This document shows positions 1 through 7,545 of a stretch of 64,000 nt of DNA, piece after piece; position 1 is the first letter of the stretch, and each line of letters opens with the position of its first letter. Origin of the DNA: an uncultured Lachnospiraceae bacterium (GTDB lineage Bacteria; Bacillota; Clostridia; Lachnospirales; Lachnospiraceae); assembly GCA_905199445.1 (NCBI GenBank), contig CAJKGK010000009.1:34559-98558 (forward strand), read 5' to 3'. Position numbers and translations under genes: made by a program. A model generated the notes under the pieces. It had not been told where the DNA came from. It saw only the letters and a program-made list of their open reading frames with translations, and did no database searches.

Positions 1-1433
1 CGGGCCATTAAAAGCTGCCAGGCATCCATTCCCTCAAGGTCTTCCTCTGTCAGATAACGGCTGTCGCTGTCTTTAAATACAAATTCTGTCTCAGCATCCG
101 GGTCCGGATCTGCTGTGTCTCCACCTGCTGTACCGTTATCGGCCAAACCGCTGCCGCCTGCTCCATTACCACCGGTTGGACCGCTACTATTTGTACCGTT
201 TCCCATTGTCCCGCTGCCCGATACACCGTCACCGGCCGCACCGCTGCCGCCTGCCGATTCACCTGAAACCGGCGCATTCCCATCTCCGTCAGAATCGGCA
301 TTCGCCGCGCCTTCGACAACACGGTCACTGATTTCCCTGGCCTGCTTCTGCCACGCATCGGCGGTCTCCAAAGCCTGTTTGTACTGTCCTGAAAGCATTT
401 GCTCATTCATCTGATTTTCCAGAGTCTTTAATCGTTCAAGATCCTCAAGCGTTGCTTTTGTCAGATCCATTTGAGCAACAGACGCTTTGATTCCGTCAAT
501 TCGATCCTCATTTTCTCTGCAAAGTGCCTGCACAAAATCCTCCAAAGACTGACTAAGCGTGTCATAATCACTGACACTGACATCTGCTGCTGCAGCTGCT
601 GCTTCATTCATTAACCGTTCCCATTGTTTTCGATCATTGGCTGAAAGGTCATAATTTTCATCCAATGTCTCATATTTTGTCTGCAGTGCCAAAAACTGCC
701 CAGATAACTCGGAAGTTTCAGACGCAGCCTTAATCAGGGCATCTATATCCTGATCCAGGGCATCAAATGAACCATACTTTTTATTTTTCACCGCCTGAAT
801 ACAAGTCTCATATAATTCTTTAACCTGTTTCTGAAGCTTACTGTCCGGAATATCATTTAAAAGCTGCAATTGTTGTGTGCTCTGCTCAAAAGCATCCAGT
901 GCAGTACGGTTTGCCCTTTGCTTTTGCATCAGCCAAAACGCCGATACGGCCGTCAGGCAAAGCACGGCACACCCAATCACAATACCGGTTCTGCGTCTGC
1001 GTCTGGGCAGGACATCCCGGGGCTGAGCCTTTTCTTGCGGATCGTCGGTCACATCTCCGGGAAAATCAGCCGGCGCCCTCTCCGGTACTTCTGGTGTCCC
1101 TTCCTGATGGTCTGATGGCATCTCCGAAACCTCCGGCGGCGCCTTCAAAACGTTTACAGGCGCTTCCTGCGTCTCCACAGATGCTTCCTGCGTCTGGGCA
1201 GGTGTCTCCTGAGCTTCTACAGGCTCGGTCAGTAAATGGTTTACATAGGCTTCTACCTCCGCAAAATATTCATCCACAGGCTTTGGTTTCAGCTGTTCGG
1301 CCGATACAGACGGCCTTGTGTTCAGTATATCTTCCAAATTGGCGCCATTTAAATTTTCACTGCGCTTGGCGCCGCAATTTTTACATATGAATTCCTCTGT
1401 TTCAAGTTCTCTGCCGCATTCAGGGCAACGCAT
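1..1433 (-). CDS. Zinc-ribbon membrane protein with C-terminal YARHG domain (3' end outside window)
   Basis: The reading frame starts at ATG 1433 (AGGGAAG just upstream) and runs off the window edge after 477 codons. The first residues, MRCPECGRELETEEFICKNCG, form a four-cysteine zinc ribbon (CPEC...CKNC). A Pro/Glu-rich linker follows, then a basic stop-transfer stretch (RRRRR) and one membrane segment at about residues 145-165, so the ribbon is cytoplasmic and the rest is outside. The outer part is helical, then has a Gly/Ser/Asn-rich linker. The last visible residues (RYLTEEDLEGMDAWQLLMAR) match the start of a YARHG domain, which would continue with NEIYARHG beyond the edge. The family is common in Clostridia and its role is unknown, perhaps cell-envelope sensing. 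It is separated from rplL by a terminator, so it is a different transcription unit. Confidence 0.8.
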   Translation of the reverse strand, partial: MRCPECGRELETEEFICKNCGAKRSENLNGANLEDILNTRPSVSAEQLKPKPVDEYFAEVEAYVNHLLTEPVEAQETPAQTQEASVETQEAPVNVLKAPPEVSEMPSDHQEGTPEVPERAPADFPGDVTDDPQEKAQPRDVLPRRRRRTGIVIGCAVLCLTAVSAFWLMQKQRANRTALDAFEQSTQQLQLLNDIPDSKLQKQVKELYETCIQAVKNKKYGSFDALDQDIDALIKAASETSELSGQFLALQTKYETLDENYDLSANDRKQWERLMNEAAAAAADVSVSDYDTLSQSLEDFVQALCRENEDRIDGIKASVAQMDLTKATLEDLERLKTLENQMNEQMLSGQYKQALETADAWQKQAREISDRVVEGAANADSDGDGNAPVSGESAGGSGAAGDGVSGSGTMGNGTNSSGPTGGNGAGGSGLADNGTAGGDTADPDPDAETEFVFKDSDSRYLTEEDLEGMDAWQLLMA

Positions 1434-1480
1434 AACTTCCCTGCCACTCTAAATGTAATTAAATATACGCACAAGTTCTT

Positions 1481-1654
1481 CTACACACCACAGTCGTTCA
1501 TTCTCAAATCAGGCTTGCTTTGTATATTTGCTCTTTGAGTGGTCTCTCCTTTCTTCAAATTTTCATACTTACGGGAAAGTCTTCTCTGTTCCCGAATAAA
1601 TTGTCGTTCAAGTTTCTTTAATTTTGCCGACTTATTTATATTTTTATATATTTA
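1481..1654 (-). pseudogene. Decayed TnpB (IS200/IS605-type) fragment
   Basis: An open stretch of about 56 codons between a TAA at 1652-1654 and a TAG at 1481-1483 encodes a peptide containing NKSAKLKKLERQ, REQRRLSRKYENLKK and TTQRANIQ. This resembles the basic helical segment of IS605-family TnpB proteins (KLEKxLxREQRxLSRKYE...xxRQNIQ). No start codon, RuvC motifs or zinc finger remain, so it is a remnant and not a gene. A small hairpin (AGGGC/GCCCT, 1689-1701) lies just upstream, but I cannot tie it to an element end. The identification rests on remembered family sequence and needs a search. Confidence 0.55.
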
Positions 1655-1701
1655 TCCATTGGAGACAACGGCAAATTCTTTAGCAAACAGGGCTTTGCCC
1701 T

Positions 1702-1737
1702 AACAACAAAAAGCTGCGACTGTATCAGTCGCAGCTT
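1702..1737 (-). terminator. Intrinsic terminator of the rpl operon
   Basis: A 12-bp perfect stem, AAGCTGCGACTG (1711-1722) against CAGTCGCAGCTT (1726-1737), is followed on the minus strand by TTTTTGTTGTTA. It lies 35 nt beyond the rplL stop codon and closes the ribosomal protein transcription unit. Confidence 0.85.
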
Positions 1738-1772
1738 TAACTAATTCACGTTCAGTCGTTAAAGACGTCCAA

Positions 1773-2147
1773 TTATTTAATTGTAACTTTAGCGCCTTCA
1801 GCTTCGAATTTAGCTTTGATTTCTTCAGCTTCTTCTTTGCTAACGCCTTCTTTAAGAACCTTAGGAGCGCCATCAACAGCGTCTTTAGCTTCTTTCAGAC
1901 CAAGACCTGTGATTTCACGAACAACTTTGATAACTTTAACTTTGTTTGCGCCAACTTCTGTTAACTCAACATCAAACTCTGTCTTTTCTTCTTCAGCTGC
2001 TGCGCCAGCACCTGCTGCTGCTACAACAACACCTGCTGCTGCAGATACACCAAATTCTTCTTCACATGCTTTTACTAATTCGTTTAATTCTAATACGGAT
2101 AATTCTTTAATAGCTTCAATAAATTCAGCTGTTGTTAATTTTGCCAT
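1773..2147 (-). CDS. rplL: 50S ribosomal protein L7/L12
   Basis: A protein of 124 residues, normal for L7/L12, the stalk protein that recruits GTPase translation factors. The N-terminal dimerisation helix (MAKLTTAEFIEAIKELSVLE) is followed by the flexible Ala/Gly/Val hinge (about residues 35-52). The conserved C-terminal factor-binding domain has GLGLKEAKDAVDGAPK and ends in KVTIK. The start at 2147 is preferred over an in-frame ATG 15 nt upstream because GGAGG sits at 2156-2160, ideally spaced. It is the last gene of the operon, 86 nt after rplJ, and is followed by a strong terminator. Its expression is expected to be controlled with rplJ through the L10 leader. Confidence 0.98.
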   Translation of the reverse strand: MAKLTTAEFIEAIKELSVLELNELVKACEEEFGVSAAAGVVVAAAGAGAAAEEEKTEFDVELTEVGANKVKVIKVVREITGLGLKEAKDAVDGAPKVLKEGVSKEEAEEIKAKFEAEGAKVTIK

Positions 2148-2233
2148 GATATTTACCTCCAAATATTATATTTTTTAATCATCCACCGGCCACTACGCTC
2201 AGCCGTGAACGTTTTGTCATCGTCTGTCCTGTA

Positions 2234-2728
2234 TTAAGCCACTGCTTCGTCTTTTTCAGCGATCTGCTTAATAACACGAGCAAAGTTTGTAATCGGTGAC
2301 TGGATACTTCCAAGTAATTTTCCAAGAAGAACATCTCTGGAAGGAATGCTTGCGATCACCTGGATCATCTTAGCATCATAGTATTCACCGCCAACAACAC
2401 CGCCCTTGAATTCAAGATTAGGCATTGTTTTAATGTTTTCTGCAAGAATTCTTGCAGGAGCTGTCGCATCTTCCTTACTTACAGCGATTGCTGTAGGTCC
2501 TTCAAGAAGTTCTGCAACTGCTTCAAACTCTGTACCAGCGATTGCACGTTTGATATAAGTATTTTTATATACTTTGTATGTTACGCCACCTTCTCTTAAA
2601 GCTTTACGAAGCTTTGTATCTTCTTCAACTGTAAGACCACGGTAGTTCACAAGTACCATTGCTTCAGCACCATTGAGTAATTCGGAAATTTCTTCAATGA
2701 TCGGCTGTTTTAATTCTACTTTTGCCAT
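2234..2728 (-). CDS. rplJ: 50S ribosomal protein L10
   Basis: A protein of 164 residues beginning MAKVELKQPIIEEISELL. It anchors the L7/L12 dimers to 23S rRNA, and the C-terminal helix that binds L12 ends in KQIAEKDEAVA. The family signature VLVNYRGLTVEEDTKLRKALRE is present near residue 35. The start at 2728 is chosen over an upstream in-frame ATG at 2767 because AAGGAGGTGC lies at 2734-2744. The gene is preceded by its own promoter and an L10-type leader with an attenuator hairpin. L10-L12 complex binding to that leader is the known autoregulatory route in Firmicutes. Confidence 0.98.
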   Translation of the reverse strand: MAKVELKQPIIEEISELLNGAEAMVLVNYRGLTVEEDTKLRKALREGGVTYKVYKNTYIKRAIAGTEFEAVAELLEGPTAIAVSKEDATAPARILAENIKTMPNLEFKGGVVGGEYYDAKMIQVIASIPSRDVLLGKLLGSIQSPITNFARVIKQIAEKDEAVA

Positions 2729-2784
2729 TTTGGTGCACCTCCTTATAGATTTTACGTCCCAAGTCAAGCTGGGGTACCGCCAAA

Positions 2785-2818
2785 AGAAAAACCTCTTTGC
2801 CCGCAGGACAAAGAGGTT
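2785..2818 (-). terminator. Attenuator hairpin of the L10 leader
   Basis: AACCTCTTT (2810-2818 on the minus strand) pairs with AAAGAGGTT (2790-2798). The inner part GTCC-TGC-GGGC extends the stem, and TTTTTCTTTT follows. It lies inside the rplJ leader, so it is a regulated terminator and not an end-of-operon signal. Confidence 0.8.
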
Positions 2819-2922
2819 AAATTACTATAAGATAGACTCAAAAATGAGTGCGCTTATAATCTTCCTCGGCAGGCGTTTTCAACTTATGCCTTACGGCACC
2901 TGCTGTCTCTGGCAGCATTCGC
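2785..2922 (-). ncRNA. Ribosomal protein L10 leader (rplJ-rplL 5' UTR)
   Basis: The minus-strand transcript from about 2922 contains GCCAGAGACAGCAGGTGCC, then a loop, then CGCCTGCCGAGGAAGA. The AGCAGG/CCTGCCGAGG pairing with a purine-rich bulge is the hallmark of the L10 leader that binds the L10(L12)4 complex. It ends in a hairpin with T-run (2785-2818) positioned as an attenuator, 57 nt before the rplJ start codon. Autogenous control is known for this RNA family. Its action here is inferred from sequence. Confidence 0.85.
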
Positions 2923-2928
2923 TTTGCT

Positions 2929-2957
2929 ATTATAGCATAATATATATTGGCTGTCAA
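2929..2957 (-). promoter_or_regulatory. SigA-type promoter of rplJ-rplL
   Basis: On the minus strand, TTGACA (2952-2957) and TATAAT (2929-2934) are separated by exactly 17 nt. Both hexamers are perfect matches to consensus. It lies between rplA and rplJ, so rplJ-rplL can be transcribed independently of the upstream L11-L1 genes. Confidence 0.88.
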
Positions 2958-2979
2958 TCACCAACCATAAACTTTTTTA

Positions 2980-3672
2980 TTAGCCTAATTTTACAGTGTT
3001 GATCTTAATTCCAGGTCCCATTGTTGAAGTCATTACAACACTTCTTAAATACTGGCCTTTAGCAGCTGATGGTTTTGCCTTAATGATTGCGCCCATTAAT
3101 GTATGGAAGTTGTCCGCTAACTGTTCTTCTGTGAAAGAAACTTTTCCGACAGGAACATGAATGATATTTGTCTTATCAAGTCTGTATTCAATCTTACCAG
3201 CTTTAATATCGTTTACAGCCTTTGTAACATCCATTGTAACTGTACCGGCTTTTGGGTTAGGCATTAAGCCTTTTGGTCCAAGTACACGTCCTAAACGACC
3301 AACAACACCCATCATATCCGGTGTAGCAACTACAACGTCAAAATCTAACCAGCCTTCGTTCTGAATTCTTGGAATCAGTTCCTCGCCGCCAACAAAATCT
3401 GCACCGGCTGCTTCTGCTTCTGCAACTTTGTCACCTTTTGCGAAAACAAGAACGCGAACTTTTTTACCTGTTCCGTGAGGTAATACAACCGCACCACGAA
3501 CCTGCTGATCTGCATGACGTCCATCAACGCCAAGACGGATGTGCGCTTCTACTGTTTCATCGAATTTTGCGCTGGCAGCTTTTTTTACAAGAGCTACTGC
3601 TTCTTCTACATCATAAAGATTTGCGCGGTCTACTAACTTTGTAGCCTCAACATATCTCTTACCTTTTTTCAT
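2980..3672 (-). CDS. rplA: 50S ribosomal protein L1
   Basis: A protein of 230 residues, standard length, beginning MKKGKRYVEATKLVDRANLY. It binds helices 76-78 of 23S rRNA to form the mobile L1 stalk at the E site. Characteristic segments are VRGAVVLPHGTGKKVRVLVFAKG in domain I and the nearly invariant GRLGRVLGPKGLMPNPKAGTV. The start has AAGGAGG 8 nt upstream. The 5' region carries a short structured element that mimics the rRNA L1 site, so L1 probably represses its own synthesis. It is cotranscribed with rplK, 60 nt upstream. Confidence 0.98.
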   Translation of the reverse strand: MKKGKRYVEATKLVDRANLYDVEEAVALVKKAASAKFDETVEAHIRLGVDGRHADQQVRGAVVLPHGTGKKVRVLVFAKGDKVAEAEAAGADFVGGEELIPRIQNEGWLDFDVVVATPDMMGVVGRLGRVLGPKGLMPNPKAGTVTMDVTKAVNDIKAGKIEYRLDKTNIIHVPVGKVSFTEEQLADNFHTLMGAIIKAKPSAAKGQYLRSVVMTSTMGPGIKINTVKLG

Positions 3673-3686
3673 TATAAAATCCTCCT

Positions 3687-3716
3687 TGTGGTCATATCGG
3701 GAGCTACCCTCCCACT
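3687..3716 (-). promoter_or_regulatory. Putative L1-binding mRNA element upstream of rplA
   Basis: The minus strand reads GTGGGAGGG, TAGCT, CCCG, ATATG, ACCAC. GTGG pairs with CCAC, a GA internal loop follows, and GGG pairs with CCC. The asymmetric loop and the GTGGGAGG/ACCAC ends resemble the L1 site of 23S rRNA. An almost identical element precedes rplK. It overlaps the region just before the rplA Shine-Dalgarno, as expected for translational repression by L1. Confidence 0.65.
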
Positions 3717-3732
3717 ATTGTTTACACAGGTC

Positions 3733-4158
3733 TCAGTCTTCTACTGTAATACCCATACTACGAGCTGTTCCGGCGATCATGCTCATGGCAGCTTCAACAG
3801 ATGCAGCATTTAAATCCGGCATCTTTAATTCAGCGATCTTCTGTAATTCTGCTTTGGAGATCGAAGCAACTTTTGTCTTCTTGGAGTTCGCAGAACCAGA
3901 CTGAATCTTGCAGGCTTTCTTTAATAATACTGCAGCTGGCGGAGTTTTTGTGATAAAGCTGAAGCTTCTGTCGTTGTAAACTGTGATTACAACAGGAATG
4001 ATCATTCCATCCTGATCAGCTGTTCTTGCATTAAATTCCTTTGTAAACTGAACGATATTAACACCATGCTGTCCTAATGCAGGACCAACTGGTGGTGCTG
4101 GTGTTGCCTTACCAGCAGGGATCTGTAATTTAATATATCCTGTTACTTTCTTTGCCAT
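3733..4158 (-). CDS. rplK: 50S ribosomal protein L11
   Basis: A protein of 141 residues, standard for L11, which binds the GTPase-associated centre of 23S rRNA and takes part in factor binding and the stringent response. It starts MAKKVTGYIKLQIPAGKATP and contains the proline-rich N-terminal signature GPALGQHGVNIVQFTKEFN. The C-terminal RNA-binding domain ends in SMIAGTARSMGITVED. AGGAGG lies 11 nt before the ATG. It is located between nusG and rplA in the conserved order. A putative L1-binding element in its leader implies control by L1. Confidence 0.98.
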   Translation of the reverse strand: MAKKVTGYIKLQIPAGKATPAPPVGPALGQHGVNIVQFTKEFNARTADQDGMIIPVVITVYNDRSFSFITKTPPAAVLLKKACKIQSGSANSKKTKVASISKAELQKIAELKMPDLNAASVEAAMSMIAGTARSMGITVED

Positions 4159-4180
4159 AGTTTAGGCACCTCCTGAATAT

Positions 4181-4210
4181 TGTGGTAATGCGGGACATTC
4201 CCTCCCACCG
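4181..4210 (-). promoter_or_regulatory. Putative L1-binding mRNA element upstream of rplK
   Basis: The minus strand reads GTGGGAGGG, AATGT, CCCG, CATT, ACCAC. The same two short helices (GTGG/CCAC and GGG/CCC, plus an A-T pair) and GA internal loop occur as in the element before rplA. The L1 operator of the L11 operon is known to sit ahead of rplK in other bacteria. Here the match was made by eye. Confidence 0.65.
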
Positions 4211-4241
4211 CCGGTCTACTCTGACCGACTGTTCTTAAAAG

Positions 4242-4757
4242 TTACGCTTTTTTAATATCGTAGAAACTGATTTCCACGGCTGTATCACGGCCAAACATGT
4301 CCATACCGACAGTAACTGTCTGCTTGCTCATGTTGATTGCTCTGATCTGTCCGACTTTGTTCTCCCAGACACCGGAAATAACCTGTACCATATCACCGAC
4401 TTCATAGTCAATTTCAATGGTTTCAGGACGAAGCCCCATCTTGGCCATCTCCGTTTCTGTCAAGGGTACCGGTTTGGACTCCGGTCCGACAAAGCCAGTC
4501 ACACCGCGGGTATTACGCACGACATACCAGGTCTCGTCGTTCATGTCCATATGAAGCAGCACATACCCCGGAAAGAGCTTTCTCTGCACTGTTTTCTTTT
4601 TGCCGTTTTTAACTTCGACAACATCTTCCAGAGGAACTTCAACACTGAGAATCTGATCTTCAAGATGAAGATTCTGGATGGACTTTTCGATATTTGCTTT
4701 TACTTTGTTTTCATAGCCTGAATAGGTATGCACTACGTACCACTTTGCTTCTGCCAT
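4242..4757 (-). CDS. nusG: Transcription termination/antitermination factor NusG
   Basis: A protein of 171 residues, normal for NusG, which binds RNA polymerase and modulates elongation and pausing. The N-terminal NGN domain begins MAEAKWYVVHTYSGYENKVK and includes RKLFPGYVLLHMDMND and GVTGFVGPESKPVPLT. The C-terminal KOW domain begins near residue 119 with YEVGDMVQVISGVWENKVG. It follows secE by 14 nt in the classic secE-nusG arrangement. AAGGTGAG precedes the start. Confidence 0.97.
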   Translation of the reverse strand: MAEAKWYVVHTYSGYENKVKANIEKSIQNLHLEDQILSVEVPLEDVVEVKNGKKKTVQRKLFPGYVLLHMDMNDETWYVVRNTRGVTGFVGPESKPVPLTETEMAKMGLRPETIEIDYEVGDMVQVISGVWENKVGQIRAINMSKQTVTVGMDMFGRDTAVEISFYDIKKA

Positions 4758-4771
4758 ATTCTCACCTTTTC

Positions 4772-4981
4772 CTATAATGATATAAGGAAATCCACACCGT
4801 ACTTAAAGATAAAATCGAGAATAGCGATAATCACTCCAAGTACAACGGAAATTACAACAACAGCGACTGTGCGTTTTGCCGCATCTTGCTTATCAGGCCA
4901 AACGACCTTCTTAAACTCAGCCTTAATCTGGCTGAATTTACTGGGTTTCTTAACATTTTCAGCTGTGTCACCCATGCTCAT
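4772..4981 (-). CDS. secE: Preprotein translocase subunit SecE
   Basis: A protein of about 69 residues with the short Gram-positive SecE form: a charged amphipathic N-terminal part (FSQIKAEFKKVVWPDKQDAAK) and one membrane helix (VAVVVISVVLGVIIAILDFIF). It clamps the SecY channel in the membrane. Several start codons are stacked (GTG 4984, ATG 4981, ATG 4975). AAGGAG spaced 5 nt favours 4981. It lies between rpmG and nusG and is cotranscribed with both. Confidence 0.95.
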   Translation of the reverse strand: MSMGDTAENVKKPSKFSQIKAEFKKVVWPDKQDAAKRTVAVVVISVVLGVIIAILDFIFKYGVDFLISL

Positions 4982-5004
4982 CACTACTCCTTGTAATTAT
5001 CCGA

Positions 5005-5154
5005 TTACTTTGTTTCTTTGTGTAATGTGTGTGCTTTACAGAATCTGCAGTACTTCTTTGTTTCCATTCTGTCCGGGTGAGCTTTCTTCTCTTTTGTCAT
5101 GTTGTAATTACGCTGTTTACATTCTGTACATGCCAATGTTATTTTAACGCGCAC
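5005..5154 (-). CDS. rpmG: 50S ribosomal protein L33
   Basis: A 49-residue gene starting at GTG 5154 with GGAGG 6-7 nt upstream. The protein reads MRVKITLACTECKQRNYNMT and continues to CRFCKAHTLHKETK. The two CxxC pairs (CTEC and CRFC) form the zinc ribbon of the Zn-binding (C+) L33 paralogue. The TAA stop is at 5005-5007, 23 nt before secE. It is the first gene of this ribosomal transcription unit. The usual tRNA-Trp between rpmG and secE of some Firmicutes is absent here. Confidence 0.95.
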   Translation of the reverse strand: MRVKITLACTECKQRNYNMTKEKKAHPDRMETKKYCRFCKAHTLHKETK

Positions 5155-5284
5155 AACTTCCACCTCCATATATTTTTATTGTTTCAATTCCGCTGAAATA
5201 TAAAAATTTCAGTAAGAAATTGAAGTAGTGTTGTTTGGTCTAATTTTTAGGCATAAAAAAAAGACCGCCTTCCATAGCGAATTA

Positions 5285-5314
5285 ACTATAGCACAAACAG
5301 CACTGGTTCGTCAA
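5285..5314 (-). promoter_or_regulatory. Promoter of rpmG-secE-nusG
   Basis: On the minus strand, TTGACG (5309-5314) is followed after 18 nt by TATAGT (5285-5290). It lies about 130 nt upstream of the rpmG start and is the only good promoter-like pair in the gap. The leader between them holds an A/T-rich stretch with an octa-T tract. I see no recognised RNA element in it. Confidence 0.65.
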
Positions 5315-5345
5315 CATCATTTTGCAAAATAATTATCGATAACAC

Positions 5346-5391
5346 TACAAAAAACGGCTGCCAGGGTCCTTAAAAATATGCCTGGCAGCCA
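5346..5391 (-). terminator. Terminator of the lipoteichoic acid synthase gene
   Basis: GGCTGCCAGG (5381-5390 on the minus strand) pairs perfectly with CCTGGCAGCC (5356-5365) over a 15-nt loop and is followed by GTTTTTTGTAG. It lies 13 nt after the stop codon at 5404. Confidence 0.9.
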
Positions 5392-5403
5392 GTCAGTGAT
5401 CAT

Positions 5404-7407
5404 TTATTTTTTGTTTTCCTGTGTCTGTATATCCTGAACCATTTCTTCCTTTAAACGCTCCGTATCTTCTTCCGGGGATTCTGTGCTTTCTTCAAGCGCC
5501 TCACCGGTTGTCTCCAGCAGCTGTTCCAGATGTTCATCGGCAGTAACCGCCTGATTATGCTCAAGAATATATTTGGATGTTTCAGTCAATGTGAGCGCCT
5601 TTTCATAATCCAGTTTCAGTTCATCATTTAAAGGAATCTCCTGATGGGTATTCAAGTCCACAGCACGGCCGTTTTCAAATGAACCGTCCCGGCCAACCTC
5701 GTACATGATGCCGTCCTTAAAAAATGAACCCTGAAGCATATAAGCCACTGTTGCCACATAACCGCTGTCTGCATTCAGCAGATCCTGTCCAAAGGTCACG
5801 CTTTCCGAAAGATCAAGATTAAACATATTGGCTATTGTAGGCAGAAAATCCACCTGGCCGCCGACCGTTTCCACAGTTTTGGCTTCGCCCAGCCCCGGTA
5901 TATGAATCACCAGCGGAATATTAAGCATACAATCATAATCATACGCATAGCCCAGATACTGAGTCATCTTCTCATAATTTTCCTCATCCAGACAATTCAG
6001 CCCGTGATGATCGCCATACATGGCAATCACCGTGTTGTCATAAATCCCGTTAGCCTTCAGCTGATCAATAAATGCCCCAATAGCAGCGTCCGTATAATGA
6101 ATTGTCTGAAGGTAATTGCCAAACATTGTATCCTCATCTTCAGCCTTAAGCTCCAAAGTCGCCATGGACGGATCATCCATCACATACGGATAATGATTGG
6201 TCAGTGTAATAAGGAAACTGTAAAACGGCGTTTTCTGCTGTTTAAGATTCTCGCTCATCTGACGGAACATAGACTGGTCGGAAAGTCCCAGACCGGAAAT
6301 TTCATCCATTTCCAGGTTATCTTCATTATAGAAAATATCATAGCCCAGATGCTCATATACAGTATTTCTGTTATAAAAATCCTTATCATCTCCAATAGCT
6401 GCTGATGTATTGTAGCCTTTTTCCTTAAGCAGCTTCGGCAGCGCCCGGTAATCATTATCCATATACAAATCATAGCTGGCCCCTTCAATGACCGGATAAA
6501 GACTGGTCTGGGTGGAAAACTCCGCATCCGATGTATTGCCTTTGCCCATATTGGTGTAATAATGATTAAAATAAAGGGTATCATCTTTCAAAAGCTTATT
6601 AAGATTCGGTGTCAGTTCCTGACCATTATAAAAAGCATTAATCACAAAATTTTGAAATGATTCAATCTGGATGACAATCAGGTTCTTACCCTCTCCGATT
6701 CCGGCGTAAGCATCCAAACTACTGTCATTTTCCCCTTCTGTACTGCTCACACTTTCAGATACCTGTGACAGGGCTTCTGTGGAAACTGCCTTTTTCTGCA
6801 GAATTTCGCCCAGAGAACTTTGAGAATAAATAAGTTTCCCCACCGTAGAATCTACAACATCCTTAATATGGGTCGTAATCGCCTCTGTACTGTTAATTTT
6901 CTGAAAGCTGGGAAAATGAAAGGGGTTGACCGCAATCACAATTAAAGCCGCAATCAGACACAGGCCGACCAGCCTCTGTTTTTTAGGGTTGCCGTTCACC
7001 GGTAAGTCTTTATTTTTATGCTTATGAATCACATAGGCCAGCACCGGTAAATCCACAAGAATAAAAAGACTCATCAACGGAATTGCAGATTTTACACTAT
7101 CCTCTGTACCCTTCATATTTTTAATCTGCCAGATTTGATTCACCGAAACAAGCTGATTAAAATAATTGTAATAAATAACATCTACAAATAAAACAATGGT
7201 AAATATAACATAGATGACTCTCAAAGTCAGTTTTGTCCTTCGCCCTGCATATTTATATAAATACATTGTTACTGCAAACACGGCCACCGTAAGCAAAAAA
7301 GCCCAGTTTCCCAATATCGGAATATCCACGGCCGTATAGTAAACAAGCATTTTAAAAACAAAGAGTACAAAGATCAGGATTTTTACATTAAAAAATTTTT
7401 CTTTCAT
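5404..7407 (-). CDS. LtaS-type lipoteichoic acid synthase / sulfatase-fold phosphoglycerol transferase
   Basis: A 667-residue membrane protein from ATG 7407 (an earlier in-frame ATG at 7467 has no better signal). About five membrane helices fill residues 1-170, followed by an extracellular sulfatase-fold domain. The catalytic threonine sits in MGKGNTSDAEF (Thr292), where LtaS has GKTSDSEF. Metal ligands are in IQIESFQNF and MYGDHHG. Such enzymes transfer glycerol phosphate from phosphatidylglycerol onto a growing polymer outside the membrane. The C-terminal tail is Glu/Thr-rich. It is longer than the catalytic core needs, and whether it acts as polymerase, primase or modifying enzyme is not decidable from sequence. 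It lies downstream of comF and is followed by a strong terminator. Confidence 0.85.
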   Translation of the reverse strand: MKEKFFNVKILIFVLFVFKMLVYYTAVDIPILGNWAFLLTVAVFAVTMYLYKYAGRRTKLTLRVIYVIFTIVLFVDVIYYNYFNQLVSVNQIWQIKNMKGTEDSVKSAIPLMSLFILVDLPVLAYVIHKHKNKDLPVNGNPKKQRLVGLCLIAALIVIAVNPFHFPSFQKINSTEAITTHIKDVVDSTVGKLIYSQSSLGEILQKKAVSTEALSQVSESVSSTEGENDSSLDAYAGIGEGKNLIVIQIESFQNFVINAFYNGQELTPNLNKLLKDDTLYFNHYYTNMGKGNTSDAEFSTQTSLYPVIEGASYDLYMDNDYRALPKLLKEKGYNTSAAIGDDKDFYNRNTVYEHLGYDIFYNEDNLEMDEISGLGLSDQSMFRQMSENLKQQKTPFYSFLITLTNHYPYVMDDPSMATLELKAEDEDTMFGNYLQTIHYTDAAIGAFIDQLKANGIYDNTVIAMYGDHHGLNCLDEENYEKMTQYLGYAYDYDCMLNIPLVIHIPGLGEAKTVETVGGQVDFLPTIANMFNLDLSESVTFGQDLLNADSGYVATVAYMLQGSFFKDGIMYEVGRDGSFENGRAVDLNTHQEIPLNDELKLDYEKALTLTETSKYILEHNQAVTADEHLEQLLETTGEALEESTESPEEDTERLKEEMVQDIQTQENKK

Positions 7408-7545
7408 GCTCGGTCCCCCGTTTATGTATGTCATCCTGCAAAAGCATTTTGATTTTGCAAATTCCATGACGCGTTCAATTGATACGCCTATTATAAATAA
7501 TAAATTTAAATAAATTCTGTCCCAGGACTAAAGAATTTATAAAAT

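Noticed and set aside
115..414. Plus-strand open frame with a Pro/Ala-rich product
   Set aside because: It is antisense to the Gly/Ser/Asn-rich linker of the zinc-ribbon protein; composition follows from that shadow and there is no ribosome binding site.
1689..1701. Small hairpin AGGGC/GCCCT as an IS200/IS605 end
   Set aside because: The stem is short and no matching second end or cleavage motif was found, so it cannot be assigned to the TnpB remnant.
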